From Petrosia ficiformis (lineage: Eukaryota; Porifera; Demospongiae; Haplosclerida; Petrosiidae), in assembly GCA_947044365.1 (NCBI GenBank), contig OX345637.1, positions 11,993,076 through 12,057,075 of the forward strand: 64,000 nucleotides of DNA. The letters run 5' to 3'. A program made the translations under genes and the position numbers. The notes under the pieces were generated by a model. The model had not been told where the DNA came from. It saw only the letters and a list, made by a program, of their open reading frames with translations, and did not search any database. Positions within the stretch are counted from its first letter, which is position 1, and each line of letters opens with the position of its first letter. Below, one piece after another: positions 47,737 to 59,409 of this stretch.

Positions 47737-50700
47737 ATGAGTTATAGAAGAAGTTACAGATCGAAATACCCAACTATACCAGAGGAATCACTGTCAGGTG
47801 AGATTGTAATGAAAAAGTATGACAATCAGGACTTCAAGTATTACCAATAAACAACCAGATTGTAATCAAATTATGCAAATTCTAGACAAAATTGATTTGC
47901 CCAACAAGTGCTAACAGAAGTCCAGTTGGTCTCACAAAATTTGATTATCCTGTGGACATGGCAGTTTAAATAATGTGAAAATAAAGGAAGAAAAAGACTT
48001 GAACTAGACTATTCTTGTGAAGATGACATATTGTGATATATTGGCCTATAGGCCAACCTAGTCTGGTCCCCGCCACTTCGCATTGAGAGGAAGGGTCTGC
48101 AACATTACGTATACCAAACTCGTTTTGCTCTGCAAAAATATTGATGGCCAATCAGAGTTGAGGTGGCTAAAACATCATCTAATATCACGTGACACTTGAA
48201 TGACAAGCTATTATAATCACTGAATGTCCAAGCCAAACCTGGTATCTGTAGTAGCTCGCCTTGGTTATTCTTCACTGAAGGCCATGCAAGAGAGAGTTGT
48301 AGTCTCTATTCTTGAAGGTAGTGACGTTTTCGCCGTTCTTGCTACTGGGTATGACAAGAGTTTGTGTTTCATTTGTTTACCATGGGCTTTTGATGCTGCA
48401 CTAAGTGGAGACAGTTCTTGTAGTTTACCTTCCATTGTTGTTGTAGTTATTCCTCTGAAGTCTCTTCTCGAAGATCAGGTATGATGTGTATGATATTAGC
48501 TTCTACAATTTAAAAAAATATACATAATTATAGGCCCGGTTGCATGTGACTTCTGCATTCCAGCAGAACGAGTTTGGTATACGCATTGTTCCAGACCCTT
48601 CTTCTCAATGCGAAGGGGCGGGGACCAGACTATACTAACCTGGTGTTTATTTTGTTTCATAATTACATGTACCTCCTCCCTCCACATAGGTACATATGAT
48701 GATAGTGAATGTGAAGCACTGATACAACACAAGGACAATATTCAAACAGAATATTCTCCTAATGGACCACCTCACTCAAGTAAATGGCAAGTGAGAATAT
48801 TCCTCACTCTTCTCTCATTGTTTTCAGCTACAGGTATGTACGTGTATATGACTTTTGTATTCTGGTCTCCTTAGCAACCAATCCATTATTGGGATGTTAT
48901 TTGGTACTGTTGTGTAGGCCTGTCCCAATTATTCGAGAATAATTTTGGGAATAATACATGTAGGTGCAGACTAGAATCAGAGAATTATTCTAGCCTACTA
49001 GGGCTTCAAAGCTTACAAAGGTCAAAAAGGTTAATGAAAGGCAGTATATATGCTTAGCTAGCTGTACTGTAGCTTAGCAGCTTAGGCATGGATGAAAGTT
49101 CAAGCTCACTGGAGAGCACAACATCTAGTTCAACAGTTGACAGTGCCATAGAGGATTCTAGTAGCTCTACTGAGAATGGAAGTGTGAGAACAATACTAAA
49201 CTATCTGAAGTGTCCAACTCCATTGCAATTAGCTAGAAAGAGAAAAGGCTCATTCTAATCCACCCATTGGTATTAAGAGGAAGACAACTATAGGAAAGGC
49301 TGACTATGAACCAAAGAATGTCACTCCTAAGAGTAGAGTCAGTGAATTTCCTGGAGGGAACCTTACAGTTTCTGCTGGGTACCTATTTTGTTCATAATCG
49401 TTGAATCACAACAATTTTGTGAGGTTACTTTCCTGAATTTCAATGGGAATAATTGGGAATAATGGGATAAATCTTTCGTAATAATAGGAGCATTGTTTGA
49501 GAAATTCTTAATAGAATAATTGGGAGAAAAAATTGGAATAATTTGGACAGGCCTACTGTTGTGTAGCCAGCCCCTCCCCTCTAAACAAGGGAGAGGGTCT
49601 GGATTGTATGTCTTGTTGCAAGAGGTACTGGAAGTAGAGCTCGAGTAGATGTAACTTGTCAATATTACTTAATACAAAATGAAGTGTAAGAATAGCAACT
49701 GTGTCAGTTTTATAACTCCTGAATTTTACTAATTATAATTTTTCTAACTTATTTGCTGGAAAGAAGAACTGGAAAGATCTTTCTTGTTGCAGGAAGACAG
49801 CAAGGCGAGCGTATGAAAGTTTATCTATTATTAACATGTTAGTATATATAGCAACTTGAGTGTAGGGTTGTGTGATATTGGAAATTAAGTTTTGTGATTA
49901 TTGCCTAAAGGTGACTATTGCAACTATTCATTGATACTGTCTATGATAGCAAAAAGAGGCTCGTTTTTTTAAAGGTGACACCTCTGATCCTTGTTTTGAT
50001 AGCATACAGTTCAAGATTAAGTGTTATGGTATTTTTCAACTGCATATATTATAACTATTATTTAATTGCAGTGAAATCATCAATTTTGTGACATCCTAAT
50101 TAGCTGAAATTAATAAGCACTCTTAAAGTGTCATACAAAGGGTTTCATTTAGGCGGAGGGGGTGAGGGTGGGGCATTGGAATTTGTTTGCCAATATGCAC
50201 ACCACGATAACTCTGCATGTTGCTCACCCCCCAACCCCAACGTCTTTCAAATTCAAAGTATTATACAGTATAGTACAATACTGTACTAAGTAGATAGTGT
50301 ACTGTATTGTTATCCACTACTGTCGGTTAGTTTACATTTCTATTTATACTCAGTTTACACTAATGAGTCATATGTAGCATATAAATAGATTTGACAAGTA
50401 CACTTGCATCCATAATGTGCATATTATGTTGGTAAACACAAAACCACACTGCTTTTAACAAATGGTTGTTATTATCTGTACACTGTATGTAACGTTTACC
50501 TGTCTTTCTGATAGGTATACACATGTATAGCTATTTCATTGTAGTGTTGTCCTCTTTTGTCCAAACGTAATATCTCCTGCATGTCTGAATTTACATGTTG
50601 TAACTAAATATAGTTACATGTACAGACTTTTTTGTAGACAACTAATACTGAGAATGTTTATTAAAGAAAATTATGCATGTACTGTAGATTACAGAATAGA

Positions 50701-53700
50701 GTAGTATATATTTCATGGTTTGCTATACCAGCCAATGTTTTCACATAGGTATAGCTTGTTAATTATCTATAGTTAAAGGTCTATTCATGTTCACCATGAC
50801 CTTGGGAAATGTTCCTAACTTTAGTTTGTAATGGCCAACAAACTTATTTTCACCATTTATCCTTCCAAATTTCAATCCATTGCTTCATTATTGAGGTACA
50901 GTATAATCATGTATTGTTAACCTTATGACAATAAACTATACACTATAGTACATATCAAGTTATAAGCACTTTATGCTTTATTACAGCCTATTATGGTATA
51001 CTCAAATTCCAAGTTTCATTTCAATAATGCTTGCACTTGGGTACATCCAAAAATATTGATAATGTTACATTTGGAAAATGAAACTCACAAACTACTAGAA
51101 AAGATGGAAATAGCTTTAAAAAAAAGATTCTGACTGTTGTATCAGTCTTTTCCTACAGTAAAATAGTACTATAAAGTTTCAAAACTTGGTCTATAAAGTA
51201 TCTGTATCTGCCCTATACTAGGTATAGGCACATATAACACTAATAATTAGTCATTAAAATTAATTGTAACACAACTGATGCTTGTAATCTACAGATAATG
51301 ACATATCTTCACTTTGACCTGAACTGTCAGATTCTGAACCTTGAGCTTGAGCCTATAGCCTATCCACTATGTGACCTCATGACCTTTGGTAAAAGGTATT
51401 TTGACCACAAAGTTTACATTACACATCCTATTGTGCTGGCAGGCATAATGCAATCTATTATGCTCAAAGCAATGCCAGCATAATGTGATGGCCCCTAACT
51501 ACAATCTAATTTTGAGGTCATTGTGAATGTGAACAGACTTTATTATATTTATTTTGATGAATATCTATCTTCTTTCCTGTAGGAGGATTCTTGTTTGGAT
51601 ATGATACAGGTGTAGTATCTGGTGCTATGTTAAAGGTGGATGAATCATTCTCATTGAAACCAGTCTGGCATGAACTAATTGTCAGTGTGACAATAGCAGC
51701 TGCTGCAATATCAGCCATTTTAGCAGGTCCATTAACGGACTTCTTGGGTCGTAGACCAGTTCTGTTAATAGCATCTTTAGTATTCACAATAGGTGCTGTT
51801 GTGATGGGCGTGTCACCTAATAAGTATGTCCTTTTGTTTGGGCGTGTTATTGTGGGTATTGGGATTGGATTTGCTGCTATGGCTGTCCCAATGTATATTG
51901 CTGAGTCAGCCCCTGCTCATATGAGAGGAAAATTAGTTGTGTTGAATAATTTATTTATAACTGGAGGTCAATTTGTAGCTACTATTATTGATGGAGCGTT
52001 CTCTTCACTTAGTGTGAATGTTGGATGGAGGTATTATATTTTTGCACTGATTTAGCCTATATTCATGTTGATCATTCATCCATCCATTCACTTCAATCCA
52101 ATCCATCCATCCATCATTCAATCAGACATAGGGTAATAGTAATAGATAGTAATAGGTAATTTAAGAAACTGAGGTAATAGTATTAGTAATAGTAATATAT
52201 AATCTCAATGTTGAGGTAATAAGTATAATGTGTTCATTTACACTAGAGCCAGTAGAAAGATATTTTAGTAATGTTATAGATGCTTATGATATTTTAGTAT
52301 TGGAGGGGAATTGTTTCGGCCAGAAAGGTACATGTACAGACTTAATGATTCTGTTTTTGAGAAACTCATAAACATTAAATGCAATGTTCATTTAGTCTAA
52401 AACATGAAGAATGTCATCAATGCTTTAGTAATCCATAACAGTTACACTGATAGTTATCTGATGATTTTTAAGCTAATAGTAATAGTAATTGTAATATATT
52501 ACATTGACTTAGGAGGTACAAAAATGTAATAGTAATAGTAATATACTGATTTATAAGGTAATAGCGATATTAATGTATCACATAGCATTGTAATTGACCC
52601 CTTGTCTGCATTCTTTCCATCCATTCTCCATTCATGTATCCACCTTTCCATCCATCCATCAGTCCATTCTTCTATCTGCTCATCCATCTGTTCGTTCATT
52701 CATCCATCCTGTAATTCTTGTCATTCATCCATTCATACACTGTACATCAATCCATTCATCCATATATTCAATTGTTCATCTATCCATCCCTTAATATATC
52801 AATTCATTCATTCATTCCAATGTATCCATTATTCCATTCCAATGTATCCATTATTCCATTCGTCCATTCTAATGTATCCAATGTATCCTTTATTCCATTC
52901 GTCCATTCCATTCATCCATTCCAATGTATCCATTATTCATTCCAATGTTTCCATTATTCCATTCCAATGTATCCATTATTCCATTTGTCCATTCTAATGT
53001 ATCCATTATTCAATTCATCTATTCCAATGTATCCATTCATCTTCAGATTCATGTTAAGTTTAGCGGCGGTACCTTCCATTATCATGTTCATTGGGTTCTT
53101 GTTTATGCCAGAGACTCCACGATGGTTGATATTTCATGGAAAACCACAAAAAGCTCGTAGAGTCTTATATAAATTAAGACATCCTTCTGAAGTTGAGAAA
53201 GAATATAAAGAAATAGTTGCAGATTATGAAGAATATACCAAATTAAAACTAGGTGAGGGGAATGTAAGCAACGAAAGGAAAGGACATAATTTTTTGAAAA
53301 GAGACACTCCCACAAAATAATTTTGATCAAATGCTTACCCTCAATAGCTCTCACTATTCCACCTTTTGTACAGAATGTATAGGTATCTAAGAAGCTCAGT
53401 AATGGCTCTTCCTGGATACCAAATTTCATGACTTCCTATACAAATGGTGGAATGGCAAGTGAATGTAACCATTTGATCAAAATTATTTTGTTGGATGAGC
53501 TCCTTTTAAAAATTGTGTGTCACATAATTATATCTAAAACCAGATGTTGTGTCTTTCAATGACTTTTGTCTTGAAATTATCTAAAGCATTTCTCTTCTAT
53601 AATTACCGATCACTATGAACCTAATTATTGCGTACTCTAAATGGACAGTGCTTGCTTCCATACTTTACTTTTTGTAGACAGAACAAAGCCTCTTTCCAGA

Positions 53701-55169
53701 TCCAATCCATCTATCCTTTCATCCATCCATCTATCTATCCATCCATCAATCCATCCATTTATTGTTCATTAATTTCATTGCAGGAATAGTTGCTTTAATG
53801 AAGAAATTTTTCACTAGTAAAGCAGTGATAATAGCCCTCATTGTCGGGTGTGGTCTACAGATGTTCCAACAATTGGGTGGGATCAATACAGTCATGTGAG
53901 TGTCATGTGACAATGGTTTTATACATATGGTAGAAGATAGCTAATAGTACGATGGTATTGATAATGAGAGTATTATAGACATTTGCTTTATATTCTCTGT
54001 GGTATTGGATTTGTGATTGTGAGACCTTTGAATTTTTTTCCAAATTGAAAGTGTTCGTTTTGTAGTTGTCTTGAGAGAAATAAATATAACTTTCTATCCT
54101 TAAAGACAAGCTGGTGCTTCACTCACCTAGGCTAGACTCTTTTGTTGGCTGATGATTAAAAATAATCAATTGATCTCTTAAGCATTTGAAATCATATACT
54201 AGTAAGACCATTTTCTTCTTCACACAAATTTCTCGACTCATTCTAATAATTCATTATCTTATTATTTTCAGGTATTACAGTGCTTCAATTATAGAGATGG
54301 CTGGCTTTAGTGATAATCAATCTATTTGGCTGTCAGCAATACCAGCATTTGGTAACTTCATATTCACTATAGTAGGTCTGATATTAGTAGATAGGCTTGG
54401 TAGACGAAAGCTACTAATTGGCAGTTTAATTGGTGTAATTGTAGGGTTTCTACTCCTGTCTGGTTCTTTCATCCTGTCAGATGTTCAGAGCGTGCGAGCA
54501 CATTCTCTTCTAAGTGACAAATGTAGCTATACGTCATGCGGTACTTGTGTGGGCGATTCACGATGTGGATTTTGTGCTTATCACAATGATACTGGTGTGT
54601 ATATCAATGGAACATGTTCACCTGGTAACAAACATCACAGTGATTGCTTTATATCTAACAATACTGATGATTGTCAACTATACTCAGATAATCAAGTCAT
54701 CGAAGAAGGTTCAGGAAATGATAATGAAACCAAAAAATTCTGGACTTATAATTCTTGTCCTAATAATAAGTATGCATGGCTGTCTCTTGTTGCACTATTC
54801 ATATATATTATGTTCTTTGCCCCCGGAATGGGACCTCTTCCATGGACCATCAACTCAGAGATATATCCCACATGGGCACGAAGTACTGCCATCTCCATAG
54901 CAACAGCAACTAACTGGATTTTTAATCTTTTTGTATCGTTGACATTTTTAACTTTTGCAGATAATTTGGGTCAACCTGGTACTTTTGGATTCTATGCTGG
55001 ATTTGGTGTTTTAGGTTTGATATTTGTAGTATTTCTTGTTCCAGAAACAAAAGGGCGGAGCCTAGAGGATATGGAGGACTTATTTCAGCGTCCATATTGT
55101 ATAAACTGGTGTGATAATAATGAACAATATTGTTTGTTAAAAGATATTACAGATGATAACAAAGAGTAA
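47737..55169 (+). CDS. SLC2A13-like: H+/myo-inositol cotransporter-like sugar transporter (SLC2A13/HMIT type)
   Basis: Major-facilitator sugar transporter, expected to bring myo-inositol into the cell with protons. Six exons: 47737-47797, 48690-48833, 51583-52030, 53047-53252, 53784-53895 and 54272-55169. All have GT-AG borders and phases agree (1, 1, 2, 1, 2), giving 622 aa against ~650 in vertebrate HMIT. Landmarks in order: GGFLFGYDTGVVSGAML (TM1), DFLGRRP, PMYIAESAPAHMRG, MPETPRWL, QQLGGINTVMYYS, LVDRLGRRK, GMGPLPWTINSEIYP and VPETKGRSLEDME. Between TM9 and TM10 is the long Cys-rich extracellular loop of HMIT (SCGTCVGDSRCGFC, then CPNN before TM10). The short N-terminus (MSYRRSYRSK) is cytosolic. 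Introns 1 and 2 carry transposons and intron 3 a repeat tract. A possible polyadenylation signal AATAAA follows the stop at 55170-55175. Confidence 0.92.
48061..48630. mobile_element. TIR element carrying a RecQ-like exon, 570 bp
   Basis: Terminal inverted repeats of ~80 bp start GTCTGGTCCCCGCC and continue through TATACCAAACTCGTT, with few mismatches. TA flanks both sides (48059-48060 and 48631-48632). It sits in intron 1 of the transporter gene. The interior is almost wholly the RecQ-like ORF. The termini match the MITE at 26338-26692 (GTCTGG) and resemble 63258-63945. I cannot name the superfamily. Confidence 0.8.
48224..48484 (+). CDS. N-terminal fragment of a RecQ-like DNA helicase
   Basis: An 86-codon frame inside the 570-bp TIR element. 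It carries motif 0 (RLGYSSLKAMQERV), motif I (VLATGYDKSLCF) and motif Ia (VVVVIPLKSLLEDQV) of superfamily 2 RecQ helicases. In motif I the usual TGxGKS is TGYDKS, so the glycine before the catalytic lysine is lost and ATP binding is doubtful. The frame ends at a good donor (CAG|GTATGA) followed by stops, so it looks like a first exon. DEAH and all later motifs are absent and do not fit in the element. It is probably the residue of a longer RecQ-encoding element or a captured exon. Confidence 0.75.
   Translation: MSKPNLVSVVARLGYSSLKAMQERVVVSILEGSDVFAVLATGYDKSLCFICLPWAFDAALSGDSSCSLPSIVVVVIPLKSLLEDQV
48915..49555. mobile_element. hAT element in intron 2 of the transporter, 641 bp
   Basis: TAGGCCTGTCCCAATTATTC at the left and its imperfect inverse at the right, with a perfect 8-bp duplication CTGTTGTG (48907-48914 and 49556-49563). 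From 49089 it keeps a frame starting MDESSSSLESTTSSS and reaching QLARKRKGS, then a frame-shifted continuation rich in Lys. This is the Ser-rich leader of a hAT transposase, with no catalytic part. Confidence 0.88.
49561..49612. repeat. GC-rich hairpin next to the hAT insertion
   Basis: TAGCCAGCCCCTCCC faces GGGAGAGGGTCTGGATT. Same family as 22849-22895. From 49620 to 51580 the transporter intron has no further supportable feature except a dispersed repeat (50785-50870) and one MITE end at 50149 (AGGGTTTCATTTAG). Confidence 0.55.
52070..53045. repeat. Simple and satellite-like repeats in intron 3 of the transporter
   Basis: CCAT/CATC tetranucleotides at about 52075-52120 and 52615-52800, a TAATAG-rich segment (about 52128-52606) that recurs at 55957-57270, and a tract of TCCATTCCAATGTATCCATTA units (about 52800-53040). 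The Ser/His/Ile-rich ORFs here are repeat artefacts. Confidence 0.85.
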
Positions 55170-55613
55170 TAAATAATATATCGTTTTATAAATGCTACTC
55201 TGTTTGTGAATTGAAATCATAATTGTTTTTGTACAAATACATAATTATAATTTTTAAAAATATAATTATTAATTTATCATTCACAGTATGGAATACATCA
55301 GACAGCTATCGACTTCTCCATAGGTGATGTGTATTGATACAGACTGTACAGATAAAATCATTACCTCGTCACATGCATTTCAGTGTCATCTCATGTCAAT
55401 ACATTTTCAAATTAAATGTACTGTTTTGAGGGCCACTCTGCATAATTGAAATTTTTCAACAGACACAAGCAGGAGCTTTGCTGCACATAAACTAAGTGTG
55501 TATTTAATTATCACATTTACTTCAAAATAAATTGTTTTCATATAACATTTACAAACATGTATTAAAATAATAACCAGTAATGTCACATGACTATCACACA
55601 ACAAACATAACTC

Positions 55614-55880
55614 CTAAGAAGAGTACTTTGCAATAAGCTCTTTAGCAAACTCTACATACTTCTTCTCTGCCTCCTCTTTGCTTTGGCCTTTCAAACTATT
55701 CCAAGCATCCCATTTATATTTTCCTTTCAGATCAAACATGCCGGGACGAGTTGTGTTGCAGTCTCCAATAGAAGCCTGTTTGAAGTACTTGTATAGGTCT
55801 AGTAGCTCCTGGTCTGTTGGTCGTACAGTGAGTGCTTTCACGTCCTCAGCAGCTTTTAGAAATTCGGGACTATTTGACAT
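55614..55880 (-). CDS. ACBP/DBI-like: Acyl-CoA-binding protein
   Basis: 88 aa, single exon, the usual length of the four-helix ACBP family (86-92 aa). It binds medium- to long-chain acyl-CoA esters in the cytosol and supplies them to lipid metabolism. Signature residues are present: [12 protein letters not shown], the core [32 protein letters not shown] and [15 protein letters not shown]. The basic and aromatic residues that clamp the CoA phosphate (Tyr and Lys of LYKYFKQ, KYKWDAW) are intact, so it should be functional. Unusually for a metazoan gene it has no introns, which could reflect an old retrocopy. It is convergent with the transporter gene. GTCACGTGAC lies 54 bp upstream of the ATG. 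Confidence 0.95.
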   Translation of the reverse strand: MSNSPEFLKAAEDVKALTVRPTDQELLDLYKYFKQASIGDCNTTRPGMFDLKGKYKWDAWNSLKGQSKEEAEKKYVEFAKELIAKYSS

Positions 55881-55933
55881 TGTGTAGTTTTGGTATTCTA
55901 TGTGGAATAAATGTGTCGTGATTATTGAAGAAT

Positions 55934-55943
55934 GTCACGTGAC
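55934..55943. promoter_or_regulatory. GTCACGTGAC palindromic E-box upstream of the ACBP gene
   Basis: The ten-base palindrome matches the CLEAR/USF-type site bound by bHLH-zip factors (TFEB, MITF, USF). It lies 54 bp from the ATG in the likely promoter. Confidence 0.5.
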
Positions 55944-55956
55944 AATTGCATTCCAT

Positions 55957-57270
55957 CGATTAATAGTAATAGATGTTTCAAGGTAATGGTAATAGATAAT
56001 AGCAATGATTACATATTTGGTAATAGTAATAGTACAATAGGTAATAGTATTAGTAACAGTAATAATATACAATCTCAGATTCTCAATGTCAGTAATAGTA
56101 ATTGACTTTAAGTAATATGTTCATTTATAGTAGGACCAGTAGAAAAATATTTTGGCTGAAAAGGTGTAGACCTACTGATTCTCTTTTGAGAAACTCATGA
56201 ACATTAAATGCAATGGGTATTTATTTACATGTAGTTTAAAACATGAAAGAATTTCAAAGAAACCTCATATAGCAGGGCCGAAAGAAGCAAAAATAAACTG
56301 GTGAGGCCAAAACGAATGCCCAACTTCATTACATGATTATAACTGATGTGTTGGCCATGGACATTTATCATGAATGTTTATTGCCAGAATGCATTGTGAA
56401 ATATTATTAAAAACAATTAAATTCTTATCAGTTTCCTTACTTTGTAGGCGTGGTTATTGTACTGAGGCTTGACTTGCTACGCCATGCAGGTAGTCTCACG
56501 TCGCCAACAACCATGCTACAAGATGCGACCATCTGGAAACTCTCATCACAAAACTCTGACAAACTTTCACATGACAAAAGCAGGTTATTAATCATATAAT
56601 TATTAGAGCAGAGCGCTCTGTTATTTATGGTGATGTCTGATGATAGCTGTTGATATGTTCTTTGCTACTGCCTCCGCTCTACTACAGACTCAATTTGGCA
56701 TGGGTGACTATCCTTGGGGTTATTGTCGACAAAGTTTGAAACAGAAGCTGAGAATGAGTACGTTTTGATGTTGTTTTATCAATGTTAACTACTGCTTTGG
56801 CTTCACACTATTGTTGCCAATCTTTGGTGTTGCTTCAGAATTCTAGCACATTGCCGCCATCTTTTGTCGTGATGAAGCGCGAGCTACATTGACTTCGATT
56901 GGCCCTGCACAAATTCATGCAGGAGCCATTGTTTTGTGATTCCAGACAGTTCTGTCTTGTAACGGGGTCGTTGATGCAATGCGAGACTACAGAGGCACAG
57001 GATGCCAGCATAGCATGCTCTCCAGCACGAAGTAAACTAGCCATGTCATGCATGATAGGTTTATGGTATAGGATTGGAGTATTAGCAGGAAAAACAGTGT
57101 GGCCAAGGCAGCACTGCTTCATTCAGCCCTGGATAGTAATCAATAACAGCAACACTAAAAGCAATAGTAATATACTGATTTTTAAGGTTATAGTAATAAT
57201 TACATTACACTGATTTTGGAGGTATTAGTAATAGTAATAATATTACTTTGCAATGCAATTGACCTCATGT
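55957..57270. repeat. TAATAG-type repeat interrupted by an 857-bp insertion
   Basis: 55957-56270 and 57130-57270 are the left and right parts of the repeat seen whole at 52128-52606 (shared AAACTCATGAACATTAAATG and AATATACTGATTTTTAAGG). Between them, about 56273-57129, lies foreign, more GC-rich DNA whose ends read CAGGGCCGAAAGAAGC and, inverted, CAGGGCTGAATGAAGC, as in a hAT. I could not find a matching 8-bp duplication. Both strands are open at about 56835-57213, with no recognised protein. Confidence 0.6.
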
Positions 57271-57422
57271 CTAGCATGTGATCTCTAACAGTTTGAGTGA
57301 TGCAGATAACTGAATAATGCCATCGATTAAGTTATTGTAAATACTTTATTGATCTGTTTGTATGTGGTTTTTTTGTGAAACCAATATTCATTATCTATGG
57401 TAATATAATCAGCCTGACTGCT

Positions 57423-57440
57423 AGTCTCGTCCCCAGACTA
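57423..57440. repeat. Small TAGTCT palindromic hairpin
   Basis: TAGTCTCGTCCCCAGACTA: six-base arms TAGTCT/AGACTA around a 7-nt loop. It resembles the 36-bp hairpin at 42592. Confidence 0.45.
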
Positions 57441-57630
57441 GATCAGTGAATCTAATTATGGAATCCACAGACACAATATAGTATTATATATATATACATG
57501 AAGTATACATAACACAGCTATAGAAATACAATAATTGTATACACTTACAGCAGAGGTACTAGCTCATATAAAACAGCAGCACTATATCTGTAACTACTAC
57601 AGCTGTACAGCAGTCTCGAATACTCTACTG

Positions 57631-57645
57631 CGCATGCGCATAAAG
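57631..57645. promoter_or_regulatory. NRF-1-type site in the eS25 promoter
   Basis: TGCGCATGCGCA, a perfect NRF-1 consensus (YGCGCAYGCGCR), about 35-45 bp upstream of the eS25 ATG. It is GC-rich in an otherwise AT-rich region. Confidence 0.6.
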
Positions 57646-57675
57646 CACATGCTTGAAGTGCAGTAGGGTAACAAA

Positions 57676-58161
57676 ATGGTGAGTCTATGTTGTTACTAAT
57701 ACTTTGTATCATTGTCTATCACTGCCTAATCTAGCCTCCTAAACAGCAACAAAAAGGAGGGAAAACTACAACCCAGCAGAAGAAGAAACCTGCTGCTGCC
57801 AAGCCAGGTGCTGGTAAAGCCAAGAAGAAGGTATGTATTGTAGATTATATTATCTACATTATCATGTATGAATGTATTATTATGTATTGTATTATGTAAT
57901 TCACAGAAGTGGTCCAAGGGGAAAGTTCGTGACAAATTGAATAACCTTGCGATGTTTGATAAAGTAACTTATGATAAATTAAGGAAAGAAGTCCCGAGCT
58001 ACAAGCTTATAACACCATCAGTTGTATCAGAAAGATTAAAAATCCGGGTGTCATTAGCCAGAAGAGGTTTACGAGAACTCTTAGAGCAAGGAGTGATCAA
58101 AGAGGTATCTAAACATCATACACAAGTGATATATACAAGAGCACCCAAGGGGGACGAGTAA
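57676..58161 (+). CDS. RPS25: Ribosomal protein eS25
   Basis: Component of the 40S subunit, 117 aa. Three exons: ATG alone (57676-57678), 57735-57830 and 57907-58161, all with GT-AG borders and phase 0. The N-terminal ~32 residues are Lys/Gln/Ala-rich. The globular part starts [15 protein letters not shown] and continues with [31 protein letters not shown] and [16 protein letters not shown], the typical winged-helix fold of eS25. A first exon ending exactly at the initiator codon is common in animal ribosomal protein genes. It should be functional and highly expressed. Confidence 0.97.
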
Positions 58162-58375
58162 CACTTGATATCAATGTATTTTGTTTATTGACTTGTGGAC
58201 TTATAAATTAATTTTTGATTTTAGTGAAGAAACTAATTGAAATATTAAATTCTGTGATAGTTATGTATGCTTCTCTCGAACAGTCTAGTTGAGAGTTGTC
58301 ACTAGTGCATGAGAAATGGTACAGTTGATTCAACAAAGAATGTATACTTTGGAAGTGTAATTTTAAAGATTCTAC

Positions 58376-58514
58376 AGGGTTTCATTTAGACAATTTGTTG
58401 AGTGGGTGTGAAACGTGAATTTTAAAGACTTGTGAGGGGGCGACATACTGGATTATTGTAGTGTGCATATTGGCAAACAAATTCTGATGGGGGCAAATGC
58501 CTAAATGAAACCCT
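58376..58514. mobile_element. MITE, 139 bp
   Basis: AGGGTTTCATTTAG at the left and its exact inverse CTAAATGAAACCCT at the right. One end of the same family is present at 50149-50162. From 58520 to 59405 no gene is seen. Confidence 0.65.
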
Positions 58515-59409
58515 CTTCTAACCCCTAAATAAAATCCCATGGTTCTTGCTAAGGAAAAATAAAGGGAACGATGAACAAGTTTTTCATAGTGGGTGTGGTC
58601 AATTGTTGGTTTGAAAAGACATTTTGACCTGTTTTCACATGTTTCTGGATGTAACTAAACTGACAGTGGGATTACTCATTGAATGCAGGTTTTATTTATA
58701 GAAGTGATGATTCCTTTTTATAGTAGCAATGGTTACATCAAAAAATCTTGTCGTACCTTTTTGGTCTTAAACAACAAAGGTACTTTAAGCATTACATATT
58801 ATAGCACTAGCATAAAAACTAATAAATATGAGGTGTTCTGGTGGTCAGGAAGTCCCTATATAGGAAGAACAGGAATGTTTACATAGTAACACTCTCCTCA
58901 CTGGTCACTTTTGTTTCACTGATAATCAAGCAACAATGATGAAACTTGTTTGTCAAATTGAAAACCTTCCTCCCTTCGAAAATATGCTCAATTTACATTA
59001 TTGAGTTAGTCTGTTATTACATTCCTACATGTGAGTGACAGTTTAGTTATATAGAATTGTGTTGTAATGTTAAATTGTTCAAGGAAGCTAACTAATTAGT
59101 GCTGTCATGTGACATTGAGCCACCGAATCAGCATAATCACATTATTTAATTAATGCATAGCTACCAAAATTAATGGGACCAGGCCAACTAGAAATGTCAA
59201 GTGATAAGTACACAATATTGTATCATTGTTTACAGTACATTAAGAATTTTAATTTTATGTTGGTTAATTTGGTGACTTGTCTTTTTTAACTACCTCAGTT
59301 TTTGCAACTGAACATTCTATATACAAGAATATTTAATATATTTCTGACTTCATTCTTTTTTTTAAGTGATATATAGCCATTAATTATCATAATTATAATT
59401 ATATTAAAT

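Noticed and set aside
49864..50102. Possible hAT element starting TAGGGTTGTG
   Set aside because: The right end matches poorly and there is no 8-bp duplication.
51298..51483. Candidate first exon of the transporter
   Set aside because: It encodes no TM1-like segment and does not splice in phase; exons at 47737 and 48690 do, ending FSATG before GFLFGYDTG.
52594..53160. Ser/His/Ile-rich plus-strand ORFs
   Set aside because: Simple repeats in intron 3 of the transporter; only the end from 53047 is exon 4.
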